64,000 nucleotides of DNA from Nocardia jiangxiensis NBRC 101359 (GCF_000308615.1 NZ_BAGB01000173.1:1-64000); one strand, 5' to 3'; numbered from the stretch's first letter, positions 43,252 through 51,922 are shown. The notes: a model not told the origin generated them from the letters alone. Translations and numbers: made by a program.

Positions 43252-43492
43252 GCCGCACGCCGAATCGTCGGCAGGGGAGCGGCTGGACGAGTTCGACCTC
43301 GTCGAAACCGACCGTCATACGGTGCCGCCGCTCCCGCAGCACCCCGCCCTCGCGGTGTGCGAGACCCTCGCCGAATTCGAGGCGAAGTGTCGCGCGGTGC
43401 GCGTCCACCTCGTGCACGACACCGCAGATGCCGATGAACGGCCCCGCCGGGAAATAGACGACATCACCCGGTCCGCAATCGCTGAACCCCAC
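43184..43492 (-). CDS. KOW-motif small protein or remnant
   Basis: A 102-codon frame downstream of the LysR gene reads GDVVYFPAGPFIGICGVVHE, then RATLRLEFGEG and RMTVGFDEVELV. This is the pattern of a KOW strand pair as in NusG C-terminal domains (GPF.G..G.V.E....FGR..P..L.F..V). The first residues and the last 30 are not convincing, and the end overlaps the convergent oxidoreductase gene. It may be a small KOW protein or a decayed end of one. Confidence 0.35.
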   Translation of the reverse strand: MGFSDCGPGDVVYFPAGPFIGICGVVHEVDAHRATLRLEFGEGLAHREGGVLRERRHRMTVGFDEVELVQPLPCRRFGVRLSAVRRSPRPGRSSGSRTPNSA

Positions 43493-43538
43493 GCCGCCAC
43501 AGTAATACGGACCGGTGACAGATTCGGGTTGCGGCTGG

Positions 43539-44348
43539 TCAGCTCGCCCGGAGCGTCGCGGTGGCGATGTCGATGAATTCGCGGACCGGTTTCTCATGGC
43601 GGTCCGCGGGAGCGACCAGACATGTCTGGACGGGCGGGACATCGGTGAGCGGTCGGTGTACCAGGTCGGCGCGCGAGTAGGCCTGCGCGACGCTCGACGG
43701 GACGATGGCGATGCCGTGTCCGGCGGCGATGAGCTCGAACTTCTGCTCCAGCGAGGCGGTACGGCGCGTCGTGGCGTCGAGCATGTGTTCGCCGTCGAGA
43801 TCCGTGCGGGTGAGTTCGCCGTGCGCAGCGAGCGGGTGCGTCGCGGGCATACAGGCGACGCGGGATTCGTGACCGATGGGTATGGTGCGCAATCCCGAAT
43901 CGTCGAACGGTCGTCGCAGATAGCCGACCTGGGCGCGGCCGTCTCGCAGTGGCGTGTCGGGCTCCCACCAGCGCACCGGGATCAGGTCGGTCTCGACGTC
44001 CGGATGACGCGCGGTGAACGCCCGAATCGCCTCGGACACATGGAGTCCGGGCGAGAAGGCCACCACGAGCCGCTGCACGCCGCGGTCGATGTCGTGCACC
44101 CGCCGCACCGCGGCGTCGACGGCCGCGAGCAGCCCCTGCGCCTCCTGGTAGAGCTGCTCACCGGCCGGGGTCAGCGCGACACTGCGGGTGGTGCGTTCGA
44201 GCAGGGTGCACGAGAGTTCCTGTTCGAACGCCCTGATCTGGCGACTGAGCACCGGTTGGGCGATGTACAGCCGCTCGGCCGCTCGGCCGAAGTGCCGCTG
44301 CTCGGCCACCGCGACGAAATAGCGGAGCTTGCGCAGATCGAAATCCAT
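43539..44348 (-). CDS. LysR family transcription regulator
   Basis: The 269-residue protein has the LysR N-terminal helix-turn-helix (KLRYFVAVAEQRHFGRAAER, IAQPVLSRQIRAFE) and a substrate-binding-type sensor domain. It is slightly shorter than usual (about 300). It is divergent from an NmrA/SDR pair with 67 bases between them, the usual layout for LysR activators and their targets. Confidence 0.92.
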   Translation of the reverse strand: MDFDLRKLRYFVAVAEQRHFGRAAERLYIAQPVLSRQIRAFEQELSCTLLERTTRSVALTPAGEQLYQEAQGLLAAVDAAVRRVHDIDRGVQRLVVAFSPGLHVSEAIRAFTARHPDVETDLIPVRWWEPDTPLRDGRAQVGYLRRPFDDSGLRTIPIGHESRVACMPATHPLAAHGELTRTDLDGEHMLDATTRRTASLEQKFELIAAGHGIAIVPSSVAQAYSRADLVHRPLTDVPPVQTCLVAPADRHEKPVREFIDIATATLRAS

Positions 44349-44355
44349 GCCCTCA

Positions 44356-44380
44356 GGGTATCAATTGTCGGCAAGGGTAT
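44356..44380. promoter_or_regulatory. LysR-NmrA intergenic region with direct repeats
   Basis: Two GGGTAT repeats start at 44356 and 44375, next to ATCAATTG. They are spaced by about two DNA turns (19 bases) and could be half-sites for the divergent LysR protein. Confidence 0.4.
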
Positions 44381-44415
44381 TGGACCTCCTCGCGCGGGAT
44401 GCCGAGACTCGAAGC

Positions 44416-45312
44416 ATGATCGTCATCACCACTCCCACCGGAAAAATCGGTGGCCGAGTTCTGGAAATCATTGTCGCCCAGCAAGATACGAGCGGCGAGA
44501 AAGTTCGTGTGATCGTGCGCGATCCGGGGAGACTGCCCGAGGAGATCCGTGATCGGGTCGAGGTCGTCACCGGTTCGCACGGTGATCGCGAGGTGCTGGA
44601 CCGTGCCTTCGCCGGTGCGGATGCGGTGTTCTGGCTGGTTCCCTCGAATTCGCCGGCGCCGAGTCTCGAGGCCATGTACACCGGGTTCACCCGGCCCGCC
44701 GCCGAGGCGTTCGTGGCGCACGGAGTCGGACACGTCGTCACCGTCTCGGCGCTCGGGCGCGGCACCGCCGTTGCGGGCCGGGCCGGGCACGTGACCGCGT
44801 CGCTGGCCATGGGCGACCTGATCGCGGGCACCGGCGTGGCGCATCGCGCGCTGGCGAACCCCGCCTTCATGGACAACCTGCTGCGGCAGGTGAATTCGAT
44901 CCGGGATCAGGGCGTGTTCACCGACACCGTCGACCCGGACCACCGACTGCCCACCGTCGCCACCCGCGATATCGGCGCGGTCGGCGCGCGCCTGCTGCTC
45001 GATCGCTCCTGGACGGGAACGGGGGAGGTCCCGGTGCTCGGCCCGGCGGACCTGTCGCCGAATGATATGGCGCACACCATGTCCGAGGTGCTGGGCCGCC
45101 CGATCCGCTACGAACGGCAGGGCTTCGAACAGCTCCGGGACTCGCTGACCGGACATGGGCTCCCGGAGCCGATCGTGCAGGGCTACCTCGACATGATGCG
45201 CGCGGTGAACGACGGCCTCAACGAGGGCGTCCCCCGGACTCCGGAGAATACGACCCCGACCAGCTTCCGGGAATGGTGCGATTCGGTGCTGGCGCCGGCG
45301 GTACGGGCATGA
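44416..45312 (+). CDS. NmrA-like NAD(P)-binding protein
   Basis: The 298-residue protein starts MIVITTPTGKIGGRVLE, the Rossmann GxxGxxG variant of the NmrA/atypical SDR group, then AGADAVFWLVPSN and DIGAVGARLLLDRSW. Such proteins are redox sensors or quinone/isoflavone-type reductases. It is the first gene after LysR and its stop overlaps the SDR start by four bases. Confidence 0.88.
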   Translation: MIVITTPTGKIGGRVLEIIVAQQDTSGEKVRVIVRDPGRLPEEIRDRVEVVTGSHGDREVLDRAFAGADAVFWLVPSNSPAPSLEAMYTGFTRPAAEAFVAHGVGHVVTVSALGRGTAVAGRAGHVTASLAMGDLIAGTGVAHRALANPAFMDNLLRQVNSIRDQGVFTDTVDPDHRLPTVATRDIGAVGARLLLDRSWTGTGEVPVLGPADLSPNDMAHTMSEVLGRPIRYERQGFEQLRDSLTGHGLPEPIVQGYLDMMRAVNDGLNEGVPRTPENTTPTSFREWCDSVLAPAVRA

Positions 45313-46001
45313 GCGAGGACCGCACGGCGCTCGTCGTCGGCGCGTCACGCAGTCTGGGCCTGGCGCTGGCCGCGGAGTACGCGCGGCGAGGCTGGAACGT
45401 CATCGGCACGGTCCGGGGCGAGCAGCGCACGGGACTGCACGAGCTGGCCGAGGCATCCGGCGGGCGGGTCACCGTCGAGACGCTGGATATTACCGAGCCG
45501 CAACAGATTTCGGCACTACGCAGACGTCTGGCCGGTTGCACTCTCGACCTGCTTTTCGTCAATGCCGCAGTGACGCGGGGGAACATCCCGATCGGAGAGG
45601 TGCCCGAGGAGATGTTCGTCGAGGTGATGCTCACCAACGCGCTGAGCCCGATGCGCGTGGTCGAATCCTTGCGCGCACTGGTCGCACCGAGCGGCACCAT
45701 CGGCGTCATGTCCTCGCGCCAGGGCAGCATCGCCCTGAACACCAACGGCGGCCAGGACGTCTACCGGGCCAGTAAATCCGCGTTGAACCAGCTGATGCGC
45801 AGTTACGCCGTCCGCTATGCCGACGCGGCACACACCCTGCTGCTGGTGTGCCCCGGCCATGTGCGGACCGAGCTCGGCGGCCCAAACGCCCCGTTGACCA
45901 TCGACGAGTCCATCCCGGGCGTGGCCGACACTCTGGAACGTCACCGGGGCGAGGGTGGATTACGGTTCGTGAACTATCGGGACGAAGCCGTGCCGTGGTA
46001 G
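45309..46001 (+). CDS. short-chain dehydrogenase/reductase
   Basis: The 230-residue protein has the NAD(P) motif VVGASRSLGLALA, NAAV in place of NNAG, the active-site Ser region (GVMSSRQGSIAL) and YRASKSALNQL with the catalytic Tyr and Lys. It is a classical C-factor-like SDR and is translationally coupled to the NmrA-like protein. Both are likely under LysR control. Confidence 0.9.
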   Translation: MSEDRTALVVGASRSLGLALAAEYARRGWNVIGTVRGEQRTGLHELAEASGGRVTVETLDITEPQQISALRRRLAGCTLDLLFVNAAVTRGNIPIGEVPEEMFVEVMLTNALSPMRVVESLRALVAPSGTIGVMSSRQGSIALNTNGGQDVYRASKSALNQLMRSYAVRYADAAHTLLLVCPGHVRTELGGPNAPLTIDESIPGVADTLERHRGEGGLRFVNYRDEAVPW

Positions 46002-46297
46002 GTGCTCGGCGAATGCTGCTGTGCCACAAGGGTTAGCGCAGACGCATCGGGAATGGGTTCGGCGCGTGGCCATGGTTCGTGGTGGTGCTGTCTCGAATCG
46101 GCGGCCATGGGGGTCGTGGGCGGTCGCTCTCGACAGGGTGCAGGGCGGCGCCGGTCTTGTCGCTCCGTGGTCCCGCTGACCGGACGGCCTGGTCACGGCA
46201 CGCGCCTACGGCGGTAGCGTGTGCCGCGCGGAATACCTGCGCGAGCGCAAGTGGGTGCCCTGCGCGGTCCACGGCGGGTGATCGGACGGGAGACGGT
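46002..46297. other. intergenic stretch with a small protein-like tail
   Basis: No gene was assigned. One short frame ending in a TGA near 46280 reads AYGGSVCRAEYLRERKWVPC on the + strand, which looks like the last residues of a lost gene. The rest shows only shadow frames. Confidence 0.3.
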
Positions 46298-47182
46298 GTG
46301 ACGGTGCGGATGGGGATCAGTACTCCGGTGGTGCTGGATATTCCGGGGCGTTCGGCCGCGTGGGAGCAGACGGCCGGGATCGAGGAGATCGCACGCATCG
46401 CCGAGGTGGGTGATCGGCTGGGGTTCGATCATCTCACCTGCAGTGAGCATGTCGCGCTGGGTGAGCGTTCCGCGTCGACGATGCTGAAAGGCGGACGCGG
46501 AACACGGTATTGGGATCCGTTGGCAACGTTGTCGTATGTTGCCGCCCGGACGACGCGGATTCGCTTGTGCACCAGTGTGATCGTGCTCGGATACCATCAC
46601 CCGCTGGCCCTGGCCAAACGATACGGAACTCTGGATCGCATCAGCGGCGGGCGCGTGGTGCTGGGTGTCGGAGTGGGCACGGCGCGGGAGGAATTCGAGC
46701 TGTTGGGCGCGTCGTTCACCGATCGGGGGCGGCGTGCGGACGAGTCGATCGCGGCATTGCGCGCCGCTCTCGGGCAGCGGATGCCCGAGTTCGAGGGGAA
46801 ATATTTCCAGTTCGCCGATCTGGTGGTCGATCCGTACGCGATGCAGGACCGGATGCCGATCTGGGTGGGCGGTGTCAGCGATGCCGCGCTGAGGCGGGCC
46901 ACCCGGTTCGGCGACGGCTGGATTCCCGCGGCCGTCACCGCCGCTCAACTGCGTGACAGATTGCGCGAATGCGAGCCAGCGGCAACGGAATTCGATGTGG
47001 TGGCGGGCACCGCCCAGGAGCTCGATCCGAGTTCCTCGCCGCAGCGGGCCGAAGAGGTGATCGGCGAGCTCGGTGCGGCCGGAGCCACCATCGTGCAGCC
47101 TCGCCTGCGGCATCGCTCGCTGACGGAATATCTCGAGCAACTGGATGCGCTGTCCCGGCTCGAATGCTTCACGCCCGCCTAG
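46298..47182 (+). CDS. LLM-class F420-dependent oxidoreductase (TIGR03619-like)
   Basis: The 294-residue protein shows the family pattern (RLGFDHLTCSEHVALGE, TTRIRLCTSVIVLGYHHPL, GRVVLGVGVGTAREEFELL, RADESIAALRAALGQ, MPIWVGGVSDAALRRATRFG). It starts at a GTG preceded by GGGAG at 6 bases; the longer open frame upstream is discarded. It is followed by a repeat-rich stretch between convergent genes. The substrate is unknown. Confidence 0.88.
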   Translation: MTVRMGISTPVVLDIPGRSAAWEQTAGIEEIARIAEVGDRLGFDHLTCSEHVALGERSASTMLKGGRGTRYWDPLATLSYVAARTTRIRLCTSVIVLGYHHPLALAKRYGTLDRISGGRVVLGVGVGTAREEFELLGASFTDRGRRADESIAALRAALGQRMPEFEGKYFQFADLVVDPYAMQDRMPIWVGGVSDAALRRATRFGDGWIPAAVTAAQLRDRLRECEPAATEFDVVAGTAQELDPSSSPQRAEEVIGELGAAGATIVQPRLRHRSLTEYLEQLDALSRLECFTPA

Positions 47183-47190
47183 CGCACACT

Positions 47191-47346
47191 GAAATGCGTG
47201 GTGGCGAGATGCGCTGCACCGAAGCTGAAAATTCTGCGCCGCAACGCAATGCAATGCACCACTACAAAATGTAGTGCGCCGCAGAGCGATACGGTGTGCC
47301 GCAACCGAATTTGATCCGGAGCATCGAAATGCGGTGCGCCGCAGTG
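47191..47346. repeat. array of degenerate short repeats
   Basis: At least six variants of an 18-20 base unit, roughly GAAATGCGGTGCGCCGCA, follow one another with uneven spacing (about 47191, 47206, 47227, 47265, 47286 and 47326). The array lies between the convergent ends of the oxidoreductase and SnoaL-like genes. Confidence 0.55.
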
Positions 47347-47374
47347 AACGCGGGCGATTCGGCGGATCGATCCT

Positions 47375-47842
47375 TCAGTCGTCCGAGCCGGTGAGAACCT
47401 GCCGGGTCACCGCACTACCGTCCAGTTGGCGGCTGATCCGGTGCACGATGCGCCAGCCATCGGGGGTCCGCCGCAGCCGGATGCGATGCGCTCCGGCGCG
47501 CCAGATGTAGGGCCCGTCGTCGTTGTGCCGCACCAGGATCGATTCACAGACCGCGACGGCCTCGTCGCCGTCGATGCTGATACTGGGCGGGCCGAAGAAG
47601 TGCGCGCTGCCGGTGCCGATGATCCGCTTATGCGCATCGGATCGGAGCATCGCGCGCACCTCGTCGCGACCGCGCATACGCCAGCCGTCGACGTCGTATT
47701 CGCCGTCCTCGGCCCAGAGTTCGGCGGCGTCGGTGCTTCCGGCGTCGGCGAGCGGTCCGTAGGAGGTCAGCAGACGCAGTACCGCGAGTTCGTCCTCGAC
47801 GCGCTGGAGGCGTTGTTCGAGGCGGGCCAGTGTGTCATCCAT
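47375..47842 (-). CDS. SnoaL-like (NTF2-fold) protein
   Basis: The 155-residue protein has a leading helix (LARLEQRLQRVEDELAVLRL) and then an NTF2-type cone (DAAELWAEDGEYDVDGW, RIIGTGSAHFFGPPSISID, PDGWRIVHRISRQLDGS). Members isomerise or hydrolyse polyketide or steroid intermediates, or bind them. The ATG at 47842 lies inside the last codons of the SDR gene (8-base overlap), so the two are co-translated. Confidence 0.85.
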   Translation of the reverse strand: MDDTLARLEQRLQRVEDELAVLRLLTSYGPLADAGSTDAAELWAEDGEYDVDGWRMRGRDEVRAMLRSDAHKRIIGTGSAHFFGPPSISIDGDEAVAVCESILVRHNDDGPYIWRAGAHRIRLRRTPDGWRIVHRISRQLDGSAVTRQVLTGSDD

Positions 47843-48677
47843 GGCGGGCCGCATCGGCGGACTGCTCGCCGTTCATCAGGCTGGTCATGGCCTTGTGCGT
47901 GGTCAGCACGATCTTCGTCCGGTCCGGGCCGGTGCGCCACGCGACGGACTTCTCGTTACCGGTGACCACGTGCACCGGGCCGTGCGCCAGATGCGCCAGC
48001 CCTTCTCCCGCGACGTCCGCGGGCTCGGACACGACCATGCCCGGGGCGTCGAAGTTCAGCCCGACGCGCTCCATCGCCGGTGTGCGGGTGACGCCGAGCA
48101 CCAGCGTCAGCACATCCACGCCGTAATCGCGCAGCTCGAGCCACAGCCCCTCGCCGAAGATCCGCACGAACGCCTTGACCCCGCCGTAGATGGTGTGCCG
48201 AATCGAACCCGCATACTCCGACAGGGATCCGACCAGCAGAATTCCGCCACGCTGCCGGTCCCGCATGAGACGTCCGTAATGCCGCACCAGTGCCAGCGTC
48301 GCGGTGAGGTTCAGATCGATCACGCGCTGGAACTCGCGCGGATCTCCGTCCAGGAATTCCATGCTGTGCGTATTGGCCCCGGCATTGCAGACCAGCAGAC
48401 CGACTTCGAGATCCGCGGTGGCCTCGATGATCGCCTCCACCCCGCCGTCGACGAGATCGACTGCGAGCGTGCGCACTTCGACTCCGAGCGCTCGACAGGA
48501 CTCGGCGACCTCGGTCAGCGGCCCCGGCTTGCGCGCGACCAGCACGACATTGATGCCACCGTGCGCGAGCCGCCGCGCGAATTCGGCCCCAACCCCCTCG
48601 GACCCACCGGCGATCACCGCCCATGGACCGTATTTCGACAGGTCGGGTTCGGGTGGCACAACTGCGTCATCGGTCAT
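47835..48677 (-). CDS. short-chain dehydrogenase/reductase
   Basis: The 280-residue protein has AVIAGGSEGVGAEFARRLA (NAD(P) site), LLVCNAGANTHS, a Ser region LLVGSLSEYAGS and YGGVKAFVRIFGEGL with the Tyr-Lys pair. It is a classical SDR. The SnoaL-like protein overlaps its end, and such pairs often work on the same hydroxylated or keto substrate. Confidence 0.9.
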   Translation of the reverse strand: MTDDAVVPPEPDLSKYGPWAVIAGGSEGVGAEFARRLAHGGINVVLVARKPGPLTEVAESCRALGVEVRTLAVDLVDGGVEAIIEATADLEVGLLVCNAGANTHSMEFLDGDPREFQRVIDLNLTATLALVRHYGRLMRDRQRGGILLVGSLSEYAGSIRHTIYGGVKAFVRIFGEGLWLELRDYGVDVLTLVLGVTRTPAMERVGLNFDAPGMVVSEPADVAGEGLAHLAHGPVHVVTGNEKSVAWRTGPDRTKIVLTTHKAMTSLMNGEQSADAARHG

Positions 48678-48885
48678 GAGCGCCAGTATCGCGCGGCGAA
48701 CCGCACCCGACAGCCCCCGTTCCGGTGACCGAGACCTCGACGCGCTCGCCTCGCGTAGCCGCGCGGCCGGACCGACTCACAGGAAGGGCAAACCGGACGA
48801 ATGGCACGGCTCGGTGGCCGAAATCCGTTGTGCCCCTGATTTAAACGGCTCGACGGAGGATCCTGCTGGGCATACCGTGGAAGGT

Positions 48886-49215
48886 ATGGTAGGACACGGG
48901 GGAAGTGCTTCGGAGCGCCCGATCGCGGTAGTTCCCGACGAGGTTGCGAAGATGGGCGGCTACGCCCACGACCAAGCGGGAACCCTGCGCAACGCACTGG
49001 ATTCGATGGATCGCGAAATCACCGACCTGATGGCGGCCGGCTGGAGCGGTCCGGCCGCCGACGGATTCGCCCGCGGTTGGGCCGAATGCCGCGACGGCGG
49101 CAATCAGATCTTCGACACCCTGACCGAACTGGCGAGCAAGCTCGGCGGCGGGAGCCGCGAATATCGGGACGGCGACGACGGATCCGCGGCTCGCATCGCG
49201 GAGGTGAATTCGTGA
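48886..49215 (+). CDS. WXG100-like type VII secretion protein
   Basis: The 109-residue helical protein contains the turn motif AAGWSGPAADGF (WSG, a W-x-G variant), between two helices (VPDEVAKMGGYAHDQAGTLR and WAECRDGGNQIFDTLTELASK). This matches the WXG100/ESAT-6-like superfamily, whose members leave through ESX systems as helical hairpin dimers. The ATG at 48886 is used; a GTG nine bases upstream is an alternative. Its stop overlaps the next GTG (GTGA). It is the first of four linked genes. Confidence 0.8.
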   Translation: MVGHGGSASERPIAVVPDEVAKMGGYAHDQAGTLRNALDSMDREITDLMAAGWSGPAADGFARGWAECRDGGNQIFDTLTELASKLGGGSREYRDGDDGSAARIAEVNS

Positions 49216-49511
49216 GCACCGAAGGTTTCGCGGTGGATCTGGGACATCTCGATCGGATCATCTCCCGGATGCGCGGATTGTCCGGATTTCTGACCGATAC
49301 ATTCGACGAGATCGATCGGCAGGCGAAGGTGCTGCGCGCACAGCACTGGGACAGTTCGGCTGCCGACGCCTATGTCGCGGCACACGCGAAATGGATCGGC
49401 GAGGCACAGGAATTCGTGCAGGGCGTCACCGATGCCAGTGCGGCCGCTGATCGGGCGCACGGGCGGTACGGCGACGCGGTGAACGTGAACGTCCGGATGG
49501 CGCGAGGCTGA
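49212..49511 (+). CDS. WXG100-like type VII secretion protein
   Basis: The 99-residue protein forms a helical hairpin with the turn QHWDSSAADAYVAAH, a W-x-S variant of WXG. The GTG start overlaps the stop of the previous gene, so the two are made in equal amounts and likely pair. Five bases separate it from the large effector-like gene, which also begins with a related helical region. Confidence 0.82.
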   Translation: MSTEGFAVDLGHLDRIISRMRGLSGFLTDTFDEIDRQAKVLRAQHWDSSAADAYVAAHAKWIGEAQEFVQGVTDASAAADRAHGRYGDAVNVNVRMARG

Positions 49512-49516
49512 TCGCG

Positions 49517-50893
49517 ATGGCGCCGGACCCCTCGCTGAAGGTCGATCCGACGGTCTACACCGCGGCGGCGACCGAGTGCTACAACCTGGCGAAGGATTTC
49601 GGCACCGCCTTCGATCCCTTCTATCAGGTCCTGTTCGATTCGAGCGGGATGGCCGGTGACTACGCTCAGGTCAAGACGTGGGCGGGCGCCTACGACAAAC
49701 ACGTCAGCGATTTCGTCACGATGGCAACGACATTCGCCAATGCCGTGCAGAACATGGGCGATCTGCTGTCGTACGCGGCCTACAACTACGCGTCCAGTGA
49801 ATACTTCAATACCGTCGATGTCCGGGGCGACACGTCGAACAATCCGCCGCCGGTGCAGCCGCAGGTGAGCAGTCCGCTCTACGGTGCGGAGAATCCGGTC
49901 CTGATCCCCGATTCGGTGCTGGGCCACCCGGGCGCAGGCATAACGACCGATATCCCCGGCTTGCTGGACCATATCTCCCATCCGGTGCCCAACGGCGACA
50001 CCACCCTGCTGAAGACCGCCGCGGATGCCTGGAAGAGTTTCACCGGTAATCAGACCGTGCAGAATGCCTCCAGCACGCTCGGGAAGATTTCCACGACGCT
50101 CACCACCGATCTGAAAGCGCCCGATCTCGACCACTTCGCCGATCACTTCACCACCCTGGCCAAGGGGGCGGGCGATCTGCACAGTGCCGCAACGGATCTG
50201 ACCCCGTTGGTGACCGACCATCACCAGAAGCTGGATGCTCTGCGCGGAGATATCTCCTCGCAGACCAACGGCTTGCTGGTGGAACTCGCCGGAATCGCCG
50301 CTGCTGTGGTGGTGGTCGTGGTGATCACGACGATCTTCACCGCCGGGCTCGGCCTGGCCGGTGGCGACGAGGCCGAAGTCGGCGCGGGCACCGCCGCGGG
50401 GGCATCGGCGATCGCCGCTGTCGGAGAAGCGATTTCGACCGCGATCTCGGGGTTCGTCGCCGCCGTCCTGGAAGGGGCGGCGGCCGCCTTCGCCGGTGTC
50501 ACGGCGCTGAGCGTCACCGGCCTGGCGGCCATCGCCGCGATCTCGGTGATGACGGTGTCCGGTGACAGCGCCGAGTCGAGCGATGATTCCTCGGATGCCA
50601 CGCCGAAGGTGAACGACCGCACGGGCGCGCAGGACATCCTGAACAAGGACGCGACGCTCGAGAAGGACAAGGATTCGGTGATCCGATCCAAGGCGGGCGG
50701 GCGCACCGAGGCGCAGCGGGAGTTCGATGAGATCGCCGAGGGACACGAGGTCAAGACGTATCCGAACGGCACCAAGGTCGTCCGGTTGCCGGACGGCAGC
50801 GATGTATCATTGCGCGGCTCCTCCGACGGTCGAGACACCATCTCGATCCAGCAGAAGGGTCAGCCCGACGCCAAATATCGTTTCAACCCGTGA
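49517..50893 (+). CDS. type VII secretion effector, polymorphic toxin-like
   Basis: The 458-residue protein has an N-terminal helical region of about 100 residues, a proline-rich linker (NNPPPVQPQVSSP), a helical middle, a hydrophobic segment at about 253-280 (LLVELAGIAAAVVVVVVI), alanine/glycine-rich hydrophobic stretches to about 355, and an acidic linker. The last 95 residues form a compact basic C-terminal domain (VIRSKAGGRTEAQREFDEIA, YPNGTKVVRLPDGSDVSLRG). This build (secretion head, linker, membrane part, variable tail) is that of a contact toxin. I could not assign the tail to a named toxin fold. A probable immunity gene follows. Confidence 0.7.
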   Translation: MAPDPSLKVDPTVYTAAATECYNLAKDFGTAFDPFYQVLFDSSGMAGDYAQVKTWAGAYDKHVSDFVTMATTFANAVQNMGDLLSYAAYNYASSEYFNTVDVRGDTSNNPPPVQPQVSSPLYGAENPVLIPDSVLGHPGAGITTDIPGLLDHISHPVPNGDTTLLKTAADAWKSFTGNQTVQNASSTLGKISTTLTTDLKAPDLDHFADHFTTLAKGAGDLHSAATDLTPLVTDHHQKLDALRGDISSQTNGLLVELAGIAAAVVVVVVITTIFTAGLGLAGGDEAEVGAGTAAGASAIAAVGEAISTAISGFVAAVLEGAAAAFAGVTALSVTGLAAIAAISVMTVSGDSAESSDDSSDATPKVNDRTGAQDILNKDATLEKDKDSVIRSKAGGRTEAQREFDEIAEGHEVKTYPNGTKVVRLPDGSDVSLRGSSDGRDTISIQQKGQPDAKYRFNP

Positions 50894-50905
50894 CCGAGGA
50901 CGCCG

Positions 50906-51406
50906 ATGAAATATCTCAATGCCGATGCGGCCGTTGATATCCGGGCGGCGCTGCTGCAGTCGGGTCAGGCTTTCAGCCCGGCTTGGATCGACGCGGGGCG
51001 CGTCGTCGTGCCCGCGGCCGAGATCCCCGATCTGTCGGACAACGAAGCCGGGGTCCGGTTGCTGGACGCGTTCCGGGCCGCCGGTCACAGTGAACTGGTC
51101 TGCCTGAGCACCGAGGATCTCGGTGCGGACGAGCCGCAGCAGGCGGTACTCGCGGACCTGGGCGAGGTCGCCGACTGGCGGTGGGACCTGGCCCCGTTCG
51201 ACGTGCTGCTCACCACCGCGGACCGGTCGGTCGCGGCGCTGCTGTCCGTCGACGAATTCGTGCTGATCGGCGGCAGCCCCGACTTCGTGGAGTCGGCGCT
51301 CGGGGAGTCGATTCCCGCGGCCAGGGCCGCTTTCCGCGCCTACGCGGCGAGTACCGCCAACGCCTCGCGGCACCTGCCGCTACTGGCGGATCGGTACGAC
51401 AGCTGA
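50906..51406 (+). CDS. probable immunity protein
   Basis: The 166-residue soluble, acidic protein begins MKYLNADAAVDIRAALLQSG and has alternating strands and helices. I recognise no named family. Its position 12 bases after the effector-like gene and its small, acidic character fit an immunity protein that blocks the toxin inside the producing cell. This is inference from context. Confidence 0.6.
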   Translation: MKYLNADAAVDIRAALLQSGQAFSPAWIDAGRVVVPAAEIPDLSDNEAGVRLLDAFRAAGHSELVCLSTEDLGADEPQQAVLADLGEVADWRWDLAPFDVLLTTADRSVAALLSVDEFVLIGGSPDFVESALGESIPAARAAFRAYAASTANASRHLPLLADRYDS

Positions 51407-51458
51407 ATCGGCCTGCCGGACAGGGCATCCGGGGCCGAGCCCGGCCGGCGCTCGGGAG

Positions 51459-51860
51459 TTACTTCGCGCCGCGGGCGGCGGCTCGTTCGATGGCGTCCAT
51501 GCACTGGCCCAGGGCGAAGGCCGGGTTGATCTCGAGCGCTTCGGTGGCCTCCTCGTAGATCAGGACGTGGCCTGCGGGGAAGAAGTACGCCTCGCCCGCG
51601 GTGGCGGTCTCGTCGGGGTTGCCGGTGCCCGGATAGGTGGCGCGGATGGTTCCGGAGAAGATGTAGCCGTAGTGCGGGCAGGGGCAGACGCCGCCGGGCA
51701 TGCCGCCGGCGCGGTAGAGCTCGGTGCAGTCGCGCGCTCCGGCCGAACGGGTGAATCCGACCTCCATATCGCCCCAGCGTTCCGAGCGGAATCCCTGGGC
51801 GCTGCGCGGCCAGCGCCCGCCCCCGCCGGGCGGCAGCTCCTCGGGACGTGCATGCGGCAT
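51459..51860 (-). CDS. cupin domain protein
   Basis: The 133-residue protein has the cupin pattern (GGVCPCPHYGYIFSGTIRAT and GEAYFFPAGHVLIYEEATEA), with His and Cys residues at the expected metal positions. It lacks a signal peptide. It lies downstream of the PuuE-type operon on the same strand but is separated by 135 bases holding an AT-rich palindrome, so it probably has its own promoter under related control. Confidence 0.82.
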   Translation of the reverse strand: MPHARPEELPPGGGGRWPRSAQGFRSERWGDMEVGFTRSAGARDCTELYRAGGMPGGVCPCPHYGYIFSGTIRATYPGTGNPDETATAGEAYFFPAGHVLIYEEATEALEINPAFALGQCMDAIERAAARGAK

Positions 51861-51922
51861 GGTCGGCTCCCTTCCGTGGGTGCGGTCCGTCTCCCGATCA
51901 TGGGTAGAACAGAACTCTCACT

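Noticed and set aside
46079..46297. Upstream extension of the F420-type oxidoreductase frame
   Set aside because: It shows no family similarity, while the GTG at 46298 has GGGAG at the right distance and gives the normal length.
47191..47346. CRISPR array
   Set aside because: Units are too variable, too short and unevenly spaced, without unique spacers or cas genes nearby.
48886..51406. Complete ESX secretion machine
   Set aside because: No EccB, EccC, EccD, EccE or mycosin gene is present; only substrates and a probable immunity protein are here.
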